NCBI RefSeq assembly: GCF_017352215.1
Contig: NZ_CP071444.1
Location: forward strand, 1,612,001 to 1,676,000
From: Alkalibacter rhizosphaerae
GTDB taxonomy: Bacteria > Bacillota > Clostridia > Eubacteriales > Alkalibacteraceae
DNA: 64,000 nt
Direction of reading: 5' to 3'
Of the stretch, positions 25,539 through 35,800 are shown one piece after another. The position numbers and the translations under genes were made by a program. The notes below the pieces were generated by a model. That model searched no databases. It was not told where the DNA came from and saw nothing but the letters and a program-made list of their open reading frames with translations. Position 1 is the first letter of the stretch. Each line of letters opens with the position of its first letter.

Positions 25539-26834
25539 GTGAGCATGCAAGAAGGGGCCCGAAGGGCCAAGGAAGCGTCGGTCCATCTGGCGGCGATGAA
25601 AACGGAAGTGAAAAACCAGGCTTTGGCAAATATCGAAAAATCGTTGATCCGTCGGATGGCAGAGATCGAAAAAGCCAATGCAGAAGACCTGAAGCGAAGC
25701 GAAGAAGAAAAGTTGGCGGCGCCCCTCCTAAAGCGCCTCCGGTTTGACGAGCATAAGATCAAGGATGTGGCCGCCGGCCTGGAAAGCCTCATTGGACTGG
25801 AAGATCCAGTAGGCAAGACCCTGGCATCCACCCTTCTGGACAAGGATTTGGAACTCTTTAAAGTAAGCTGTCCCATTGGCGTCATCGGCGTCATTTTTGA
25901 ATCCCGGCCCGATGCCCTGGTGCAGATCTCCGCCCTTTGCTTGAAGAGTGGAAACAGCGTCATTTTAAAGGGTGGAAGTGAAGCGAAGGAAACCAACAAG
26001 ATCCTCTATCAGATCATTCGGGATGCAGCGGCGGAAGCCGGCATCGTAGACGGATGGATCCAACTGGCGGAGACGCGGGACGATGTAGGTGTCATGCTGA
26101 AGCTGGATGAACAGGTGGATCTGATCATTCCCAGGGGATCCAACGAATTTGTCCGCTACATCATGGAAAACTCCAATATCCCGGTCTTGGGTCATGCCGA
26201 CGGGATCTGCCACTGCTACGTGGACGAAAAGGTGGATCTGGACATGGCGGTCAAAGTGGTGGCGGATTCCAAGACCCAGTATGTCGCCGTTTGCAACGCC
26301 ACGGAGACCCTCTTGGTCCATGAAAAAATTGCGGAAGCCTTTTTGCCGAAATTGAAAGAAGCCTTGGACAAAAAAAATGTGGAGCTGGTGGGAGATGCCA
26401 AAGCGGCAGAGATCTTGTCCATCCCCCTGGCCACGGAGGACGACTGGAAGACGGAGTACCTGGACTACAAGCTGTCCATCAAGACAGTGGGAAATCTTGT
26501 GGAAGCCATCGACCACATCAACAAATACGGTTCCGGACATACGGATGCCATTTTGACGACGGACAAGGAAAAAGTGGAGATCTTCATGGACCTGGTGGAC
26601 TCGGGGAACGTCTTTTGGAATTGCTCCACTCGTTTCAGCGACGGATTCCGATACGGATTTGGCGCGGAAGTGGGGATCAGTACCAACAAGATCCATGCCA
26701 GGGGGCCTGTTGGCCTGGATGGACTCCTCATTTACAAGTATAAGATGATCGGCCACGGAAACATCGTGGACGACTACGAGTCGGGAAAGCGGACCTTCAT
26801 CCATCGAAAGGAAGACAAGGATTTTTCCTTGTAG
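25539..26834 (+). CDS. proA: Gamma-glutamyl phosphate reductase
   Basis: ProA reduces gamma-glutamyl phosphate to the semialdehyde in proline synthesis. Of 431 residues, the catalytic cysteine lies in VAVCNATETLLVH. Cofactor and substrate motifs IGVIFESRPDALVQIS, LKGGSEAKETNK and IPRGSNEFVRYIM are clear. I chose GTG 25539 because GGAGGAG lies eight bases upstream; TTG 25533 is too close to it and ATG 25545 is a little far. Its usual partner proB (glutamate kinase) is not in the window. Confidence 0.95.
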   Translation: MSMQEGARRAKEASVHLAAMKTEVKNQALANIEKSLIRRMAEIEKANAEDLKRSEEEKLAAPLLKRLRFDEHKIKDVAAGLESLIGLEDPVGKTLASTLLDKDLELFKVSCPIGVIGVIFESRPDALVQISALCLKSGNSVILKGGSEAKETNKILYQIIRDAAAEAGIVDGWIQLAETRDDVGVMLKLDEQVDLIIPRGSNEFVRYIMENSNIPVLGHADGICHCYVDEKVDLDMAVKVVADSKTQYVAVCNATETLLVHEKIAEAFLPKLKEALDKKNVELVGDAKAAEILSIPLATEDDWKTEYLDYKLSIKTVGNLVEAIDHINKYGSGHTDAILTTDKEKVEIFMDLVDSGNVFWNCSTRFSDGFRYGFGAEVGISTNKIHARGPVGLDGLLIYKYKMIGHGNIVDDYESGKRTFIHRKEDKDFSL

Positions 26835-26875
26835 CGTCTAAGGCGGTCTGAAGTCGTTTTAAGGAGCTTTTTGCG

Positions 26876-26904
26876 TTGACGCAGGGAGAAACCTGTGTTA
26901 TGAT
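26876..26904 (+). promoter_or_regulatory. Sigma-A promoter of metK
   Basis: TTGACG (26876-26881), 17-base spacer, TATGAT (26899-26904), leading into the SAM riboswitch. Confidence 0.8.
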
Positions 26905-26930
26905 TTGAATCAATTGAATAGGTGAATTAC

Positions 26931-27024
26931 CTTATCCAGAGTGGTGGAGGGACTAGGCCCGATGAAACCCGGCAACCGGCGATATGCAAGGTGCCAATAC
27001 CTACAGAAGAATCTGAATGATAAG
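26931..27024 (+). promoter_or_regulatory. SAM-I (S-box) riboswitch
   Basis: Classic S-box aptamer: P1 CTTATC (26931-26936) pairs with GATAAG (27019-27024), followed by AGAGTGGTGGAGGGA, CCCGATGAAACCCGGCAACC and GGTGCCAATACC. It binds S-adenosylmethionine to shut off metK. Confidence 0.97.
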
Positions 27025-27040
27025 GACAGCTCGGTTTACG

Positions 27041-27065
27041 ACCTCGTCCTTTGACGAGGTTTTTC
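27041..27065 (+). terminator. SAM riboswitch expression-platform terminator
   Basis: ACCTCGTC-CTTT-GACGAGGT followed by T5, 17 bases after the aptamer and 43 before metK. Confidence 0.93.
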
Positions 27066-27107
27066 TATTTCAAATTTGTCGAATGTTGAATATTGGGAGG
27101 AAATCAT

Positions 27108-28295
27108 ATGACAAAAAAATTATTTACATCCGAGTCCGTTACGGAAGGCCATCCGGATAAAATGTGCGACCAGATCTCCGATGCCATCCTGGACGCCATC
27201 CTGGAACAGGACCCCGAAGCCCGTGTGGCCTGCGAGACTCTGGTGACCACAGGAATGGTCCTGGTGGCAGGCGAGATCACCACGGACTGTTATGTGGACA
27301 TACAAAAGGTGGTCCGGGAAACGGTTCGGGAGATCGGATACACCCGGGCGAAATACGGGTTCGATTGCGAAACCTGCGCGGTGTTGACCACCATCAATGA
27401 ACAATCCGCCGACATCGCCCAGGGCGTGGACCGGGCCTTGGAAGTTCGAGGCGACGACGGACTGGTGCAGCGGGAAGCGGAGATCGGCGCCGGAGACCAG
27501 GGGATGATGTTCGGGTTTGCCTGCGACGAGACGCCGGAATTGATGCCTCTGCCTATTTCACTGGCTCATCGACTTGCCCAGAAATTGACGGATGTGCGAA
27601 AAAACAGCACTTTGGAGTATTTGCGTCCAGATGGAAAGACCCAGGTCACCGTGGAATACGACAATGACGTTCCCGTTCGGGTGGATACCATCGTCATCTC
27701 CACCCAGCACAGTCCGGAGGTGGATCTGGACACCATTCGCAGGGATCTGATCAAATATGTGATCAAACCCATCGTAAAGGAAGAATTCCTGGATGATGAA
27801 ACCAAGATCTACATCAACCCCACGGGACGCTTCGTCATTGGCGGTCCTCAAGGGGATGCCGGGTTGACGGGACGGAAGATCATCGTGGATACCTATGGGG
27901 GCTACGGCCGGCACGGCGGTGGAGCCTTCTCCGGCAAAGATCCGACGAAAGTGGACCGTGCCGGTGCCTATGCGGCCAGACATGTGGCAAAGAACATCGT
28001 TGCTGCAGGATTGGCCAAAAAATGTGAAGTGGAATTGGCCTATGCCATCGGCGTGGCAAAGCCCGTATCCATTTTTGTGGAGACCTTCGGGACCGGTGCC
28101 ATCGATGACGACAAGCTGGTGGAACTGATCAAACGAAACTTCGATCTGCGACCGGGAGCCATGATCCGGGATCTGGAGCTTCGACGGCCCATCTATAAAA
28201 AAACGGCGGCCTATGGCCATTTCGGACGCACCGATCTGGATCTGCCCTGGGAAAAAACAGACAAGGCGGAGATCCTGAAGCGGGAAGCAAAATAA
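27108..28295 (+). CDS. metK: S-adenosylmethionine synthetase
   Basis: The 395-residue enzyme makes SAM from methionine and ATP. Motifs: [38 protein letters not shown] (central loop hexapeptide region), [20 protein letters not shown] in two pieces and [27 protein letters not shown] precedes ATG 27108; the in-frame TTG 27093 is rejected. Feedback control by the upstream SAM riboswitch is expected. A palindromic repeat doubles as its terminator. Confidence 0.98.
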   Translation: MTKKLFTSESVTEGHPDKMCDQISDAILDAILEQDPEARVACETLVTTGMVLVAGEITTDCYVDIQKVVRETVREIGYTRAKYGFDCETCAVLTTINEQSADIAQGVDRALEVRGDDGLVQREAEIGAGDQGMMFGFACDETPELMPLPISLAHRLAQKLTDVRKNSTLEYLRPDGKTQVTVEYDNDVPVRVDTIVISTQHSPEVDLDTIRRDLIKYVIKPIVKEEFLDDETKIYINPTGRFVIGGPQGDAGLTGRKIIVDTYGGYGRHGGGAFSGKDPTKVDRAGAYAARHVAKNIVAAGLAKKCEVELAYAIGVAKPVSIFVETFGTGAIDDDKLVELIKRNFDLRPGAMIRDLELRRPIYKKTAAYGHFGRTDLDLPWEKTDKAEILKREAK

Positions 28296-28299
28296 AAGG

Positions 28300-28335
28300 G
28301 ACGGTTCTTTTGATTACGTAATCAAAAGAACCGTC
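28300..28335. repeat. GGGACGGT-type palindromic repeat, copy 1
   Basis: A 36-base perfect palindrome: GACGGTTCTTTTGATTAC meets its own complement with no loop, followed by T5. It shares GACGGTTCTTTTGATTAC exactly with copy 2 (28845-28903). It likely also terminates metK. Confidence 0.85.
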
Positions 28336-28345
28336 TTTTTCATGA

Positions 28346-28747
28346 TCATGGGTTGAACAGATTGAGCAGAAGGATGTAGAAAGGATAGGCAGCCAGCCAT
28401 CCAAGAAGGATCAGACCGGAGCCCGGACCAGCCATGTCGCCCCGGTTCGTAATGGGAAATAGGAGGGCAAACAGCTGCGTAAAGAGAATGAAGTAAGGAA
28501 ACCAGATCAAGGCAGTCCAGTATTTGATCTTTCTACCACTCCACGTCTTTTGAGTCAGTTTGTAAAGTAGGATACTGCCAGCCAGCAGAACGGCCAGAGA
28601 CAGGATCAAGCTGATCGTGTTGACGGTACCAAATGACCACTGGGTCAATCGCTGGATGCGATAGGCGTTGAGCAGCAATTCTGCGGGGATCAAAAATACC
28701 AGGGCGTAGAGCATGCTGATGTAGTTGAGTTTGATAAATGAGTGCAT
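28346..28747 (-). CDS. Small four-helix membrane protein, unknown
   Basis: I do not recognise a family. The 133-residue protein has four hydrophobic segments (about 9-27, 39-60, 75-97 and 107-129). It carries a short basic loop (KTWSGRKIKYW) between segments two and three. ATG 28747 is chosen because AAAGGAG lies ten bases upstream; open frame beyond it runs into the palindromic repeat. It is flanked on both sides by the repeat copies. Confidence 0.65.
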   Translation of the reverse strand: MHSFIKLNYISMLYALVFLIPAELLLNAYRIQRLTQWSFGTVNTISLILSLAVLLAGSILLYKLTQKTWSGRKIKYWTALIWFPYFILFTQLFALLFPITNRGDMAGPGSGLILLGWLAAYPFYILLLNLFNP

Positions 28748-28844
28748 GGGGTCGTCTCCTTTCAAGGTGCTGGGATCATTATATCCCCGGGGATTATAAT
28801 CCTTGTAAGGGTCCTTCAACTTTTTTGTAACAAAAAAAATAAAG

Positions 28845-28903
28845 ATCACAGGGACGGTTCTTTTGATTACGCCTGCTGTAATCAAAAGAACCGTCCCTGT
28901 GAT
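28845..28903. repeat. GGGACGGT-type palindromic repeat, copy 2
   Basis: A 26-pair perfect stem begins ATCACAGGGACGGTTC (28845) and ends at 28903, with a seven-base loop (GCCTGCT). The 18 bases GACGGTTCTTTTGATTAC are identical to copy 1. TGTGATTCC is then tandemly repeated on the right flank. Confidence 0.88.
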
Positions 28904-28929
28904 TCCTGTGATTCCTTTCCTGCGATCCC

Positions 28930-29424
28930 TTATTTCTTCTTCCGTTCCAACACCAAAAACCGATGGGGCAGGGTGTTTTCTTCGTCCAGGATCCCCGCTT
29001 CTTCGGAGACCACCACCCACTCTTCCGGGTCCGGTTCATCGAAATAGGTGTCTGCATCGAAAGCCTCGTCGATCCGTGTCAGGTGGATCTTGTCCGTATA
29101 GGGCATGAACAGCTGAAAGATCTGCTTTCCCCCGATGACGCTGTAGTCTTTCTCAGGATCCAGGCTGTCCAAAATGTCATCCACGGAATGGACGACTTTC
29201 ACCATGGGATGGTCCACCTGGTAATCCGTGTTTCTGGTCAGAACGATGTGTTCCCTTCCGGGAAGCACGCCGGGGAGGGCCTCAAAGGTCTCCCTTCCCA
29301 TGATCATGGGCATGCTGTCCGTGATTTTTCGAAAATGTTTCAGATCATTGGGAAGATGCCAGGGAAGTTGGTTGTCTTTTCCCAATTCGTTGTTTTTTCC
29401 TACAGCCAAAACGGCGATCAACAT
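28930..29424 (-). CDS. folA: Dihydrofolate reductase
   Basis: The 164-residue enzyme reduces dihydrofolate to tetrahydrofolate. It begins MLIAVLAVGKNNELGKDNQ and then shows LPWHLPNDLKHFRKIT with the catalytic-acid position, MIMGRETFEALPGVLPGR (NADPH site) and SVIGGKQIFQLFMPY. Start ATG 29424 follows AGGAGGGG. That ribosome site is the 3' arm of a hairpin (29432-29461), so translation may be reduced when the RNA folds. It is the last gene downstream of fabZ. Confidence 0.94.
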   Translation of the reverse strand: MLIAVLAVGKNNELGKDNQLPWHLPNDLKHFRKITDSMPMIMGRETFEALPGVLPGREHIVLTRNTDYQVDHPMVKVVHSVDDILDSLDPEKDYSVIGGKQIFQLFMPYTDKIHLTRIDEAFDADTYFDEPDPEEWVVVSEEAGILDEENTLPHRFLVLERKKK

Positions 29425-29431
29425 AAAAATC

Positions 29432-29461
29432 CCCTCCTGGATTTTAATATACCCAGGAGGG
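29432..29461 (-). terminator. Hairpin between fabZ and folA that contains the folA ribosome site
   Basis: On the minus strand CCCTCCTGG pairs with CCAGGAGGG (nine pairs), followed by GATTTTTATG. It can be a terminator of the acc-fab operon or a structure that hides the folA ribosome site. T5 on the plus side makes it potentially bidirectional. Confidence 0.6.
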
Positions 29462-29467
29462 TTTTTC

Positions 29468-29896
29468 TTATTCACCGACGGCAAAGGTTAATTCCGCTTC
29501 CACGCAGATTTCTCCGTTGCAGGTGGCCACGGCCTGGCCTACGCCGACGGGACCCATGCTGCGGATGATCTCGGTTTTCAATACCAGGGTGTCTCCCGGT
29601 ATCACTTTTCGTTTGAACTTCGCTTTTTTGATGCCGCCGAAATAGGCGATCTTTCCCTTGTTCTCCTCCAGGCTCAAAATGGCCACGGCGCCCACCTGTG
29701 CCAGGGCTTCAATGATCAAAACGCCGGGCATCACATGTTCCTGGGGAAAGTGACCCTGAAAGAAGTATTCGTTCACGGACACGTTCTTCAAGCCAGTGGC
29801 TTTTACCCCCGGTTCCAGTTCCGTGATCCGGTCCACCAGAAGAAAGGGATAGCGATGGGGGATGATCTCCTGGATCTGATTGCTGTTTAGTTCCAT
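29468..29896 (-). CDS. fabZ: 3-hydroxyacyl-ACP dehydratase FabZ
   Basis: The 142-residue hot-dog-fold dehydratase acts in fatty acid elongation. It shows [25 protein letters not shown] with the catalytic His and [11 protein letters not shown] with the catalytic Glu. ATG 29896 ([17 protein letters not shown]) follows AAGGAGA; a longer frame starts inside fabF. It is two bases from fabF. Confidence 0.96.
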   Translation of the reverse strand: MELNSNQIQEIIPHRYPFLLVDRITELEPGVKATGLKNVSVNEYFFQGHFPQEHVMPGVLIIEALAQVGAVAILSLEENKGKIAYFGGIKKAKFKRKVIPGDTLVLKTEIIRSMGPVGVGQAVATCNGEICVEAELTFAVGE

Positions 29897-29898
29897 GT

Positions 29899-31140
29899 TC
29901 ACACGTCTCCTTCCCATTTTTTAAATGCAAGGGTGGCGTTGTGTCCGCCGAAGCCCAAAGAGTTTGACAAGGCGATGGTGGCGTCGGAAGATCTTCCCTC
30001 GTTGGGGATGTAGTCCAGAGTGCATTCCGGATCCGGCACCCGATAGTTGATGGTAGGTGGCAGGAATCCTTCCTGTAGCGCTTTGACGCAGGCAATGGCT
30101 TCCACGCCGCCGGAGGCTCCCAGCAGGTGGCCCACCATGGACTTGGTGGAACTGACGGCCAAATGATCGCAGTGATCGCCGAAAAGGTTTTTGATGGCGG
30201 CGCTTTCATTGACGTCGTTGTAGTAGGTGCTGGTCCCATGGGCGTTGATGTAATCCACGTCCGTAAGCTGGAGACCGGCGTCCTGAACGGCCATCTTCAT
30301 GGCCCTTCCGCCTCCTTCTCCTTCCGGAGCAGGGGAGGTGATGTGGTGGGCGTCGCAGGTGGCGCCGTAGCCCACGAGCTCTCCATAGATCTTGGCATTT
30401 CGATTCAAGGCATGGTCCAATGATTCCAGCACCAAAACACCGGCTCCTTCCCCCATGACGAATCCGTCCCGCTCCTTGTCGAAGGGGATGGAAGCCCGGT
30501 TGGGGTCTGTAGAAGTGCTCAGCGCTTTCATGGCCATGAATCCGGCGATGCCTGTTTCGCAAATGGAAGCTTCGCTGCCGCCGGCAATGGCCACGTCCAT
30601 GATCCCCATGCGGATCTTGTGGAAGGCTTCACCGATGGCGTTGGTGGCGGAGGCGCATGCCGTCACGATGGAAAGACAGGGCCCCTTCGCCTCCAAAGCG
30701 ATGGCGATGTTACCAGCCGCCATGTTGGGGATGATCATGGGGATGAAATAGGGGCTGATCCGGTCGAAGCCCTTTTCGATCTGTTTTTTGGTTTGTTCAT
30801 AGAAGGTCTCGATGCCTCCGATGCCGCTGGAAACAAGGATCCCGAACCGTTCTCTGTCTATGGAGACATCTTTGAGTCCCGCATCTTCGTAGGCCTGGCA
30901 GGAAGCATAGATGCCAAACTGGGAATAGCGGTCCAGTCGTTTGATCTCTCGTTTATGGATATAGGTTTCCGGATGAAATTCTTTTACCTGAGCGGCCAGG
31001 GTCACTTCGTAACCGGTGGTGTCAAAGTGGTCGATGAGACCGATTCCGCAAGTGCCTTTTTTGGCGTTGGTCCAAAACTCTTCGGCCGTTTCCCCCAGAG
31101 GGCTAATGGCGCCCAACCCTGTAATGACAACTCTGTTCAT
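29899..31140 (-). CDS. fabF: 3-oxoacyl-ACP synthase II FabF
   Basis: The 413-residue condensing enzyme has the Cys-His-His triad: [23 protein letters not shown] and [12 protein letters not shown]. The N-terminal [16 protein letters not shown] is typical. Start ATG 31140 follows GGAGGTCACC directly. It is one gene of the acc-fab operon, 11 bases after fabG. Confidence 0.97.
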   Translation of the reverse strand: MNRVVITGLGAISPLGETAEEFWTNAKKGTCGIGLIDHFDTTGYEVTLAAQVKEFHPETYIHKREIKRLDRYSQFGIYASCQAYEDAGLKDVSIDRERFGILVSSGIGGIETFYEQTKKQIEKGFDRISPYFIPMIIPNMAAGNIAIALEAKGPCLSIVTACASATNAIGEAFHKIRMGIMDVAIAGGSEASICETGIAGFMAMKALSTSTDPNRASIPFDKERDGFVMGEGAGVLVLESLDHALNRNAKIYGELVGYGATCDAHHITSPAPEGEGGGRAMKMAVQDAGLQLTDVDYINAHGTSTYYNDVNESAAIKNLFGDHCDHLAVSSTKSMVGHLLGASGGVEAIACVKALQEGFLPPTINYRVPDPECTLDYIPNEGRSSDATIALSNSLGFGGHNATLAFKKWEGDV

Positions 31141-31151
31141 GGTGACCTCCT

Positions 31152-31891
31152 TCATACGACCATGCCTCCGTCCACGTTGAGGACTTGGCCGGTAATGTAT
31201 CTTGCTTCCTCGGAAGCAAGAAAAGCGACGCAGTTGGCCACATCCTCCACCGTTCCCAAGGTTCCGGAAGGGATGTTTTTACGGATGGCGGTCTTCTGTT
31301 CTTCCGACAGCTTGTCCGTCATGTCGGATTCGATAAAGCCGGGAGCGACGGCGTTGACGGTGATGCCTCTGGCGGCAAATTCCTTTGCCACAGATTTCGT
31401 CAAGCCGATGATGCCTGCTTTGGATGCAGCATAGTTGGCCTGTCCCGGGTTGCCGATCAGACCGATGACGGATGCCATGTTGATGATCCGGCCTCTTTTG
31501 GCCTTGAGCATGGGCTTTGCAGCGTGCTTGATGCAGTTGAAAGTACCCTTCAAGTTGGTGTTGATGACATCGTCAAAATCCTCTTCGGTCATCCGCAAGA
31601 TCAGGGTATCCTTGGTGATACCGGCGTTGTTGACCAGAATATCGATGGATCCGAACCGTTCCATGGTTTTCTCCATCAGTTCTTTCGCCTGTTGGAAATC
31701 CCCGACGTCTCCTTGAACGGCCAGTGCTTCTCCGCCGTTTGCTTCGATCTCGTCGACCAGTTCTTTGGCCATTTGTTCATTGGACCGATAGCTGAAGACC
31801 ACCTTGGCTCCCAAAGCGGACAGCTTCAAAACGATGGCTTTGCCGATGCCCGGGTACCTCCCGTGACGATGGCTGTTTTATTTGTCAGCAT
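31152..31891 (-). CDS. fabG: 3-oxoacyl-ACP reductase FabG, frameshifted in this sequence
   Basis: A short-chain dehydrogenase for the first reduction step of elongation. ATG 31891 (MLTNKTAIVTGG) follows GGAGGAA. The frame breaks at the three-base run 31849-31851: one more base restores TGGTRGIGKAIVLKLSALGA, the TGxxxGIG cofactor motif. Downstream is intact, with VNNAGIT, the catalytic Ser in NMASVIGLIG and YAASKAG. Restored length is 246 residues. FabG is essential, so a missing base in the data is more likely than a real mutation. The gene overlaps the end of fabD by 14 bases. Confidence 0.92.
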
Positions 31892-32840
31892 GTTGGTATT
31901 CCTCCAAACATTGGATTGTTTTTTCCAGGGATGCAGGATCTTCCACCTGCAATGTGGTGCATGTTTTGTCGATCCGCTTGACGAAGCTGGACAGGGTCTT
32001 GCCCGTTCCGATCTCCACAAAGGTATCCACGCCCTGGGAGATCATGTACTGGACGCTTTGTTCCCATTGAACCGAGGAGACCACCTGTTGCACCAGCAGA
32101 TTGGATGCTTCTTCCAAGGTCTCGTAGGGCGTGGCCCGGAAGTTGGATATCACAGGGACCGTCCAGGGTCCAAAAGCGACATCCTTGAAATAATTTTCCA
32201 GTTGGATGGCTGCTTCCTTCAGCATGGAGGTGTGGAAGGGTCCGCTGACGGCCAGTTCCACGGCCCGCTTCGCCCCTTTTTCCAGGCAAAGTTCCATGGC
32301 TTGTCGTACGGCGGCAACTTCTCCTCCGATAACGGTTTGTCCGGCGTAATTGTAGTTGGCGATCTCCACGATGCCTGATCCAATAGCCTGGTCACAAGCC
32401 TCTTGGATGGCGGCGGTGTCCAGGCCCATGATGGCGGCCATGGTCCCCTTGCCCTGGGGCACGGCATTTTCCATGAAGCGGCCCCGATGATGGACCAGGC
32501 TTGCTGCCTGTTCCAGGGAGAAGACGCCGGAAGCCGTCAAGGCGCTGTATTCGCCCAGAGACAAACCGGCCATGAAAACCGGCTGCACCGTTATGTGGGA
32601 CAGCAAGGTTCGATAGGCGGCTACGCTGGTGGCCAAAAGGCATGGTTGGGCGTAGACGGTGTTGTCCAGGGTCTCCTTGGGTCCGTTGAAACAAAGGTCC
32701 TTCAAGTCAAATGGGAGCGCCTGTTGCGCTTGGGCAAAGGCCTCCCGAAAAATGGAATTCTCTTCATAAAGTGCCTTTCCCATGCCGGGAACTTGAGAGC
32801 CCTGGCCGGGAAAGATAAAAGCGAGTCTTTTGGAGATCAT
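31878..32840 (-). CDS. fabD: Malonyl-CoA:ACP transacylase FabD
   Basis: The 320-residue enzyme loads malonate onto ACP. It shows the N-terminal FIFPGQGSQVPGMGK, the catalytic GLSLGEYSAL (GxSxG) and SGPFHTSML with the catalytic His. ATG 32840 sits two bases after the acpP stop with only a weak ribosome site, so translational coupling to acpP is likely. Confidence 0.96.
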   Translation of the reverse strand: MISKRLAFIFPGQGSQVPGMGKALYEENSIFREAFAQAQQALPFDLKDLCFNGPKETLDNTVYAQPCLLATSVAAYRTLLSHITVQPVFMAGLSLGEYSALTASGVFSLEQAASLVHHRGRFMENAVPQGKGTMAAIMGLDTAAIQEACDQAIGSGIVEIANYNYAGQTVIGGEVAAVRQAMELCLEKGAKRAVELAVSGPFHTSMLKEAAIQLENYFKDVAFGPWTVPVISNFRATPYETLEEASNLLVQQVVSSVQWEQSVQYMISQGVDTFVEIGTGKTLSSFVKRIDKTCTTLQVEDPASLEKTIQCLEEYQHADK

Positions 32841-32842
32841 GG

Positions 32843-33073
32843 TCAACCCAGTTTGGATTCCAGATACTGAATGATGTCCTTGACGGTGATCATGCAAGCG
32901 GCGTCCTCTTCCGGGATCTTGATGTCGAATTCGTCTTCAAAAGCCATGACCACTTCCACGATGGCAAGGGAATCTGCGCCCAGGTCTTCCTGAATGTTTG
33001 CTGTTTCCACTACCTCTTCCGGCTCTACGCCTAGTTCTTCTACTAAAATATCCACTACTTTTTCTTTGATCAT
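32843..33073 (-). CDS. acpP: Acyl carrier protein
   Basis: The 76-residue acidic carrier has the phosphopantetheine attachment site in LGADSLAIVEVVMAFEDEF (Ser of DSL). GGAGGTAAT precedes ATG 33073. It lies between fabH and fabD. It carries an unusual cysteine late in the sequence (AACMITVKD). Confidence 0.97.
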   Translation of the reverse strand: MIKEKVVDILVEELGVEPEEVVETANIQEDLGADSLAIVEVVMAFEDEFDIKIPEEDAACMITVKDIIQYLESKLG

Positions 33074-33139
33074 TTTTATTACCTCCGTAATTTGTTTGTA
33101 TTTTTGTTTATATCTTATGAGAAAGGTATTCCTGACTCA

Positions 33140-34120
33140 TTAAAACCGATGCAAGATGCCGCCCCAGGTAAGTCCTCCGCCAAAACCCACCAGGATCACA
33201 TGGTCCCCCTTGTGGATCCGTCCCTGCTCCATGGCTTCCGCCAAGGCAAGTCCGATGCTTGCAGAAGAAGTATTGCCGTAGTCCGACAGGTTCAGAAAAA
33301 ATTTGTCCATGGGTAGACCCATCTGCCGTGCCACTTTTGCAATGATCCTGGCGTTGGCTTGATGGGGGATGATCAAATCGATGTCCTCCATGGTCAACCC
33401 GGAACGGGACAACAATTCTTCCATGGCGTCCCGTATGGCGAAGGTGGCAAACTTGAAGATCTCCGCCCCGGCCATGGTCATTTTTTGATGCGTCATGCTG
33501 CAGGACTCCTGCTGAAAGGGGTTGTCCAATGGAAATGCCGGCATGGCCAGATTCAGTTCTGCGTCGCCTCTGGAATTGGTGTAGTCCGCCAGGATCCCTT
33601 CCTGGTCGCTTTCTTCCAGGATCACGGCTCCTGCACCATCTCCGAAGAGGACGCAGGTACCCCGGTCCGTCCAGTCCACGATCCGGGACAAGGTCTCGCT
33701 TCCCACCACCAGTACTCGCTTTGCGCTGCCGGTGGCGATGAATTTTTCCGCCGTCTGAATGGCGTAGATGAGTCCCGTGCATGCCGCGTTTAGGTCAAAA
33801 GCCATCATAGGTCGATGATTCAGGCCCAACCGGTGCTGTAGCAGACTGGCACAGGCGGGAATGAAATAATCTGGGGTCACCGTTGCCACGATGATCATGT
33901 CCAGTGTTTCGGGATCGATGTCCCCTTTATGGAGTGCATCCAGAGATGCACGCGTTGCCAGATCCAGGGTGGTCTCCTGAAGGGAGACCCGTCGGGTCTG
34001 GATGCCGGTGCGGCTTTGGATCCATTCGTCGTTGGTATCCACCATTTGGGACAAGTCCTCATTGGTGATCAAATGTTCGGCGGCGGCTTTCCCCGCCGCG
34101 ATGATTTTGCTTTTTTTCAA
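33140..34120 (-). CDS. fabH: 3-oxoacyl-ACP synthase III FabH
   Basis: The 326-residue initiating condensing enzyme has DTNDEWIQSRTGIQTRR, AACTGLIYA (catalytic Cys), IPHQANARI (His) and YGNTSSAS (Asn). The start is TTG 34120 behind AAAGGAGATCATC. The extreme N-terminus (KSKIIAAGKAAAEHL) departs from the usual GxGSYLP pattern, but the fold motifs are intact. Confidence 0.96.
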   Translation of the reverse strand: MKKSKIIAAGKAAAEHLITNEDLSQMVDTNDEWIQSRTGIQTRRVSLQETTLDLATRASLDALHKGDIDPETLDMIIVATVTPDYFIPACASLLQHRLGLNHRPMMAFDLNAACTGLIYAIQTAEKFIATGSAKRVLVVGSETLSRIVDWTDRGTCVLFGDGAGAVILEESDQEGILADYTNSRGDAELNLAMPAFPLDNPFQQESCSMTHQKMTMAGAEIFKFATFAIRDAMEELLSRSGLTMEDIDLIIPHQANARIIAKVARQMGLPMDKFFLNLSDYGNTSSASIGLALAEAMEQGRIHKGDHVILVGFGGGLTWGGILHRF

Positions 34121-34136
34121 GATGATCTCCTTTCCA

Positions 34137-34955
34137 CTACAGTCCCATGGAACGGTATTTGTTGTAACGGTTCTTCAACAGGGTCTTTAACGGTAGTTTG
34201 GACAAGTGCTGCAATTCCTGGACCAAAAGTTCCTTCAGATACCCCATGGTTTCCCGATGATTTTTTTCCATGTCCAAACCGCCTTCCGGTTCGGGTACGA
34301 TCTTATCGGCGATCTTCAACTCCACCAAATCGTAGGAGGTCAGTTTCATGATGCCGGCGGCTTCCTTTGCCCGGGAACTGTCCTTCCAAAGAATGGAGGC
34401 AAAGCCTTCCGGGGAGAGAATGGAATACACGGCGTACTCCATCATCCAGATCTGGTCGCCAACGCTGAGGGCCAGTGCGCCTCCGCTTCCGCCTTCGCCA
34501 ATGACGATGGAGATCACCGGCACTTGCAGGTCGCTCATTTCCATCAAGTTGGTGGCAATGGCATGGCCCTGGCCCCGCTCTTCCGCACCGATGCCGCAAT
34601 AGGCGCCGGGGGTGTCCACGAAGCAAATGATGGGCCGGTTGAATTTTTCCGCCTGCTTCATCAATCGCAGGGATTTGCGGTATCCTTCCGGATAGGGCAT
34701 GGCAAAGTTTCTTTTCAGGTTCTCCTCCAGGCTTCGACCCTTTTGTTGTCCGATGACAGTAACGGGTACTCCGTTCAAGGTGGCGATGCCGCCAATGGTG
34801 GACGGGTCGTCTCCATAACATCGGTCGCCGTGGAATTCCAGAAAATCGTCAAAGATGGTTTCGATGTAGTCATTGGCGGTGGGACGGCTTTGGGATCGGG
34901 CAATATTTACATTTTCCCAGGGATCATGCTTCATGGGATGATTTGCTTTATCCAT
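34137..34955 (-). CDS. accA: Acetyl-CoA carboxylase carboxyltransferase, alpha subunit
   Basis: The 272-residue alpha subunit has [19 protein letters not shown], the oxyanion region [18 protein letters not shown] and [16 protein letters not shown]. It starts eight bases inside accD, with GGAGGGCCC upstream of ATG 34955. Length is shorter than E. coli AccA, as usual in Firmicutes. Confidence 0.96.
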   Translation of the reverse strand: MDKANHPMKHDPWENVNIARSQSRPTANDYIETIFDDFLEFHGDRCYGDDPSTIGGIATLNGVPVTVIGQQKGRSLEENLKRNFAMPYPEGYRKSLRLMKQAEKFNRPIICFVDTPGAYCGIGAEERGQGHAIATNLMEMSDLQVPVISIVIGEGGSGGALALSVGDQIWMMEYAVYSILSPEGFASILWKDSSRAKEAAGIMKLTSYDLVELKIADKIVPEPEGGLDMEKNHRETMGYLKELLVQELQHLSKLPLKTLLKNRYNKYRSMGL

Positions 34956-35796
34956 GGTAGGGCCCTCCGTGTATTTTCAAGATTTTGTGGAGGGTACGCC
35001 GCAGTTGGCCTCTTGGCACCACTCGGTCTACAAACCCGTGGTCCTGGAGAAATTCCGCGCTTTGGAAACCCTCCGGCAGCTCCTGGCGCATGGTCTGTTC
35101 GATGACCCTGGGGCCGGCAAATCCGATCAATGCTCCCGGCTCCGCCAGGATGATGTCCCCTTCCATGGCAAAGCTGGCAGTCACGCCGCCAGTGGTTGGG
35201 TGAGTCAGGATGCTGACGTAGAGCAGCCCCGCCTTGCTGTGTTTTTTGATGGCGGCGCTGACTTTGGCCATTTGCATCAGAGAGACGATGCCTTCCTGCA
35301 TGCGTGCTCCTCCGGAGGCGCAAAAGATCAACAGGGGAAGTCGGTGTTTCATGGATTTTTCCACGGCTTGGGTGATTTTTTCCCCAACGACGCCCCCCAT
35401 GGATCCCATCATGAAGTGGGAATCCATGATGCAGATGACGCAACGCTTGCCGTGGACGTCGCCGTAACCGGTGACCACGGCTTCCTTGAGATCGGCGTTT
35501 TTCATGGCCTTGTCCAGTTTTTCCTCGTATCCGGGAAAATTCAGCGGATTTTTTGTTTTCATCAGCCGGTTGAATTCCCGAAAGGATCCTTCGTCCACCA
35601 GGGAAAAGATCCGCTGGGTGACGCTCAAGGGGAAATGATGGTGACAGGAAGGACAGACCTGATGATTGGATTCCAGATCTGCGTAATAGATCATTTCCTG
35701 GCAGGAGCTGCATTTCGTATATAGTTGTTCCGGTATGTCCCGCTGTTTGAACTGGCGGGCGTTCACTTTTCGCTTGGTTGAAAATATTTTAAACAT
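34948..35796 (-). CDS. accD: Acetyl-CoA carboxylase carboxyltransferase, beta subunit
   Basis: The 282-residue beta subunit has a four-cysteine zinc ribbon ([20 protein letters not shown] with PSC following). Then comes the carboxyltransferase core [25 protein letters not shown] and [17 protein letters not shown]. It starts four bases after accC. Confidence 0.97.
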   Translation of the reverse strand: MFKIFSTKRKVNARQFKQRDIPEQLYTKCSSCQEMIYYADLESNHQVCPSCHHHFPLSVTQRIFSLVDEGSFREFNRLMKTKNPLNFPGYEEKLDKAMKNADLKEAVVTGYGDVHGKRCVICIMDSHFMMGSMGGVVGEKITQAVEKSMKHRLPLLIFCASGGARMQEGIVSLMQMAKVSAAIKKHSKAGLLYVSILTHPTTGGVTASFAMEGDIILAEPGALIGFAGPRVIEQTMRQELPEGFQSAEFLQDHGFVDRVVPRGQLRRTLHKILKIHGGPYHG

Positions 35797-35800
35797 GTTA

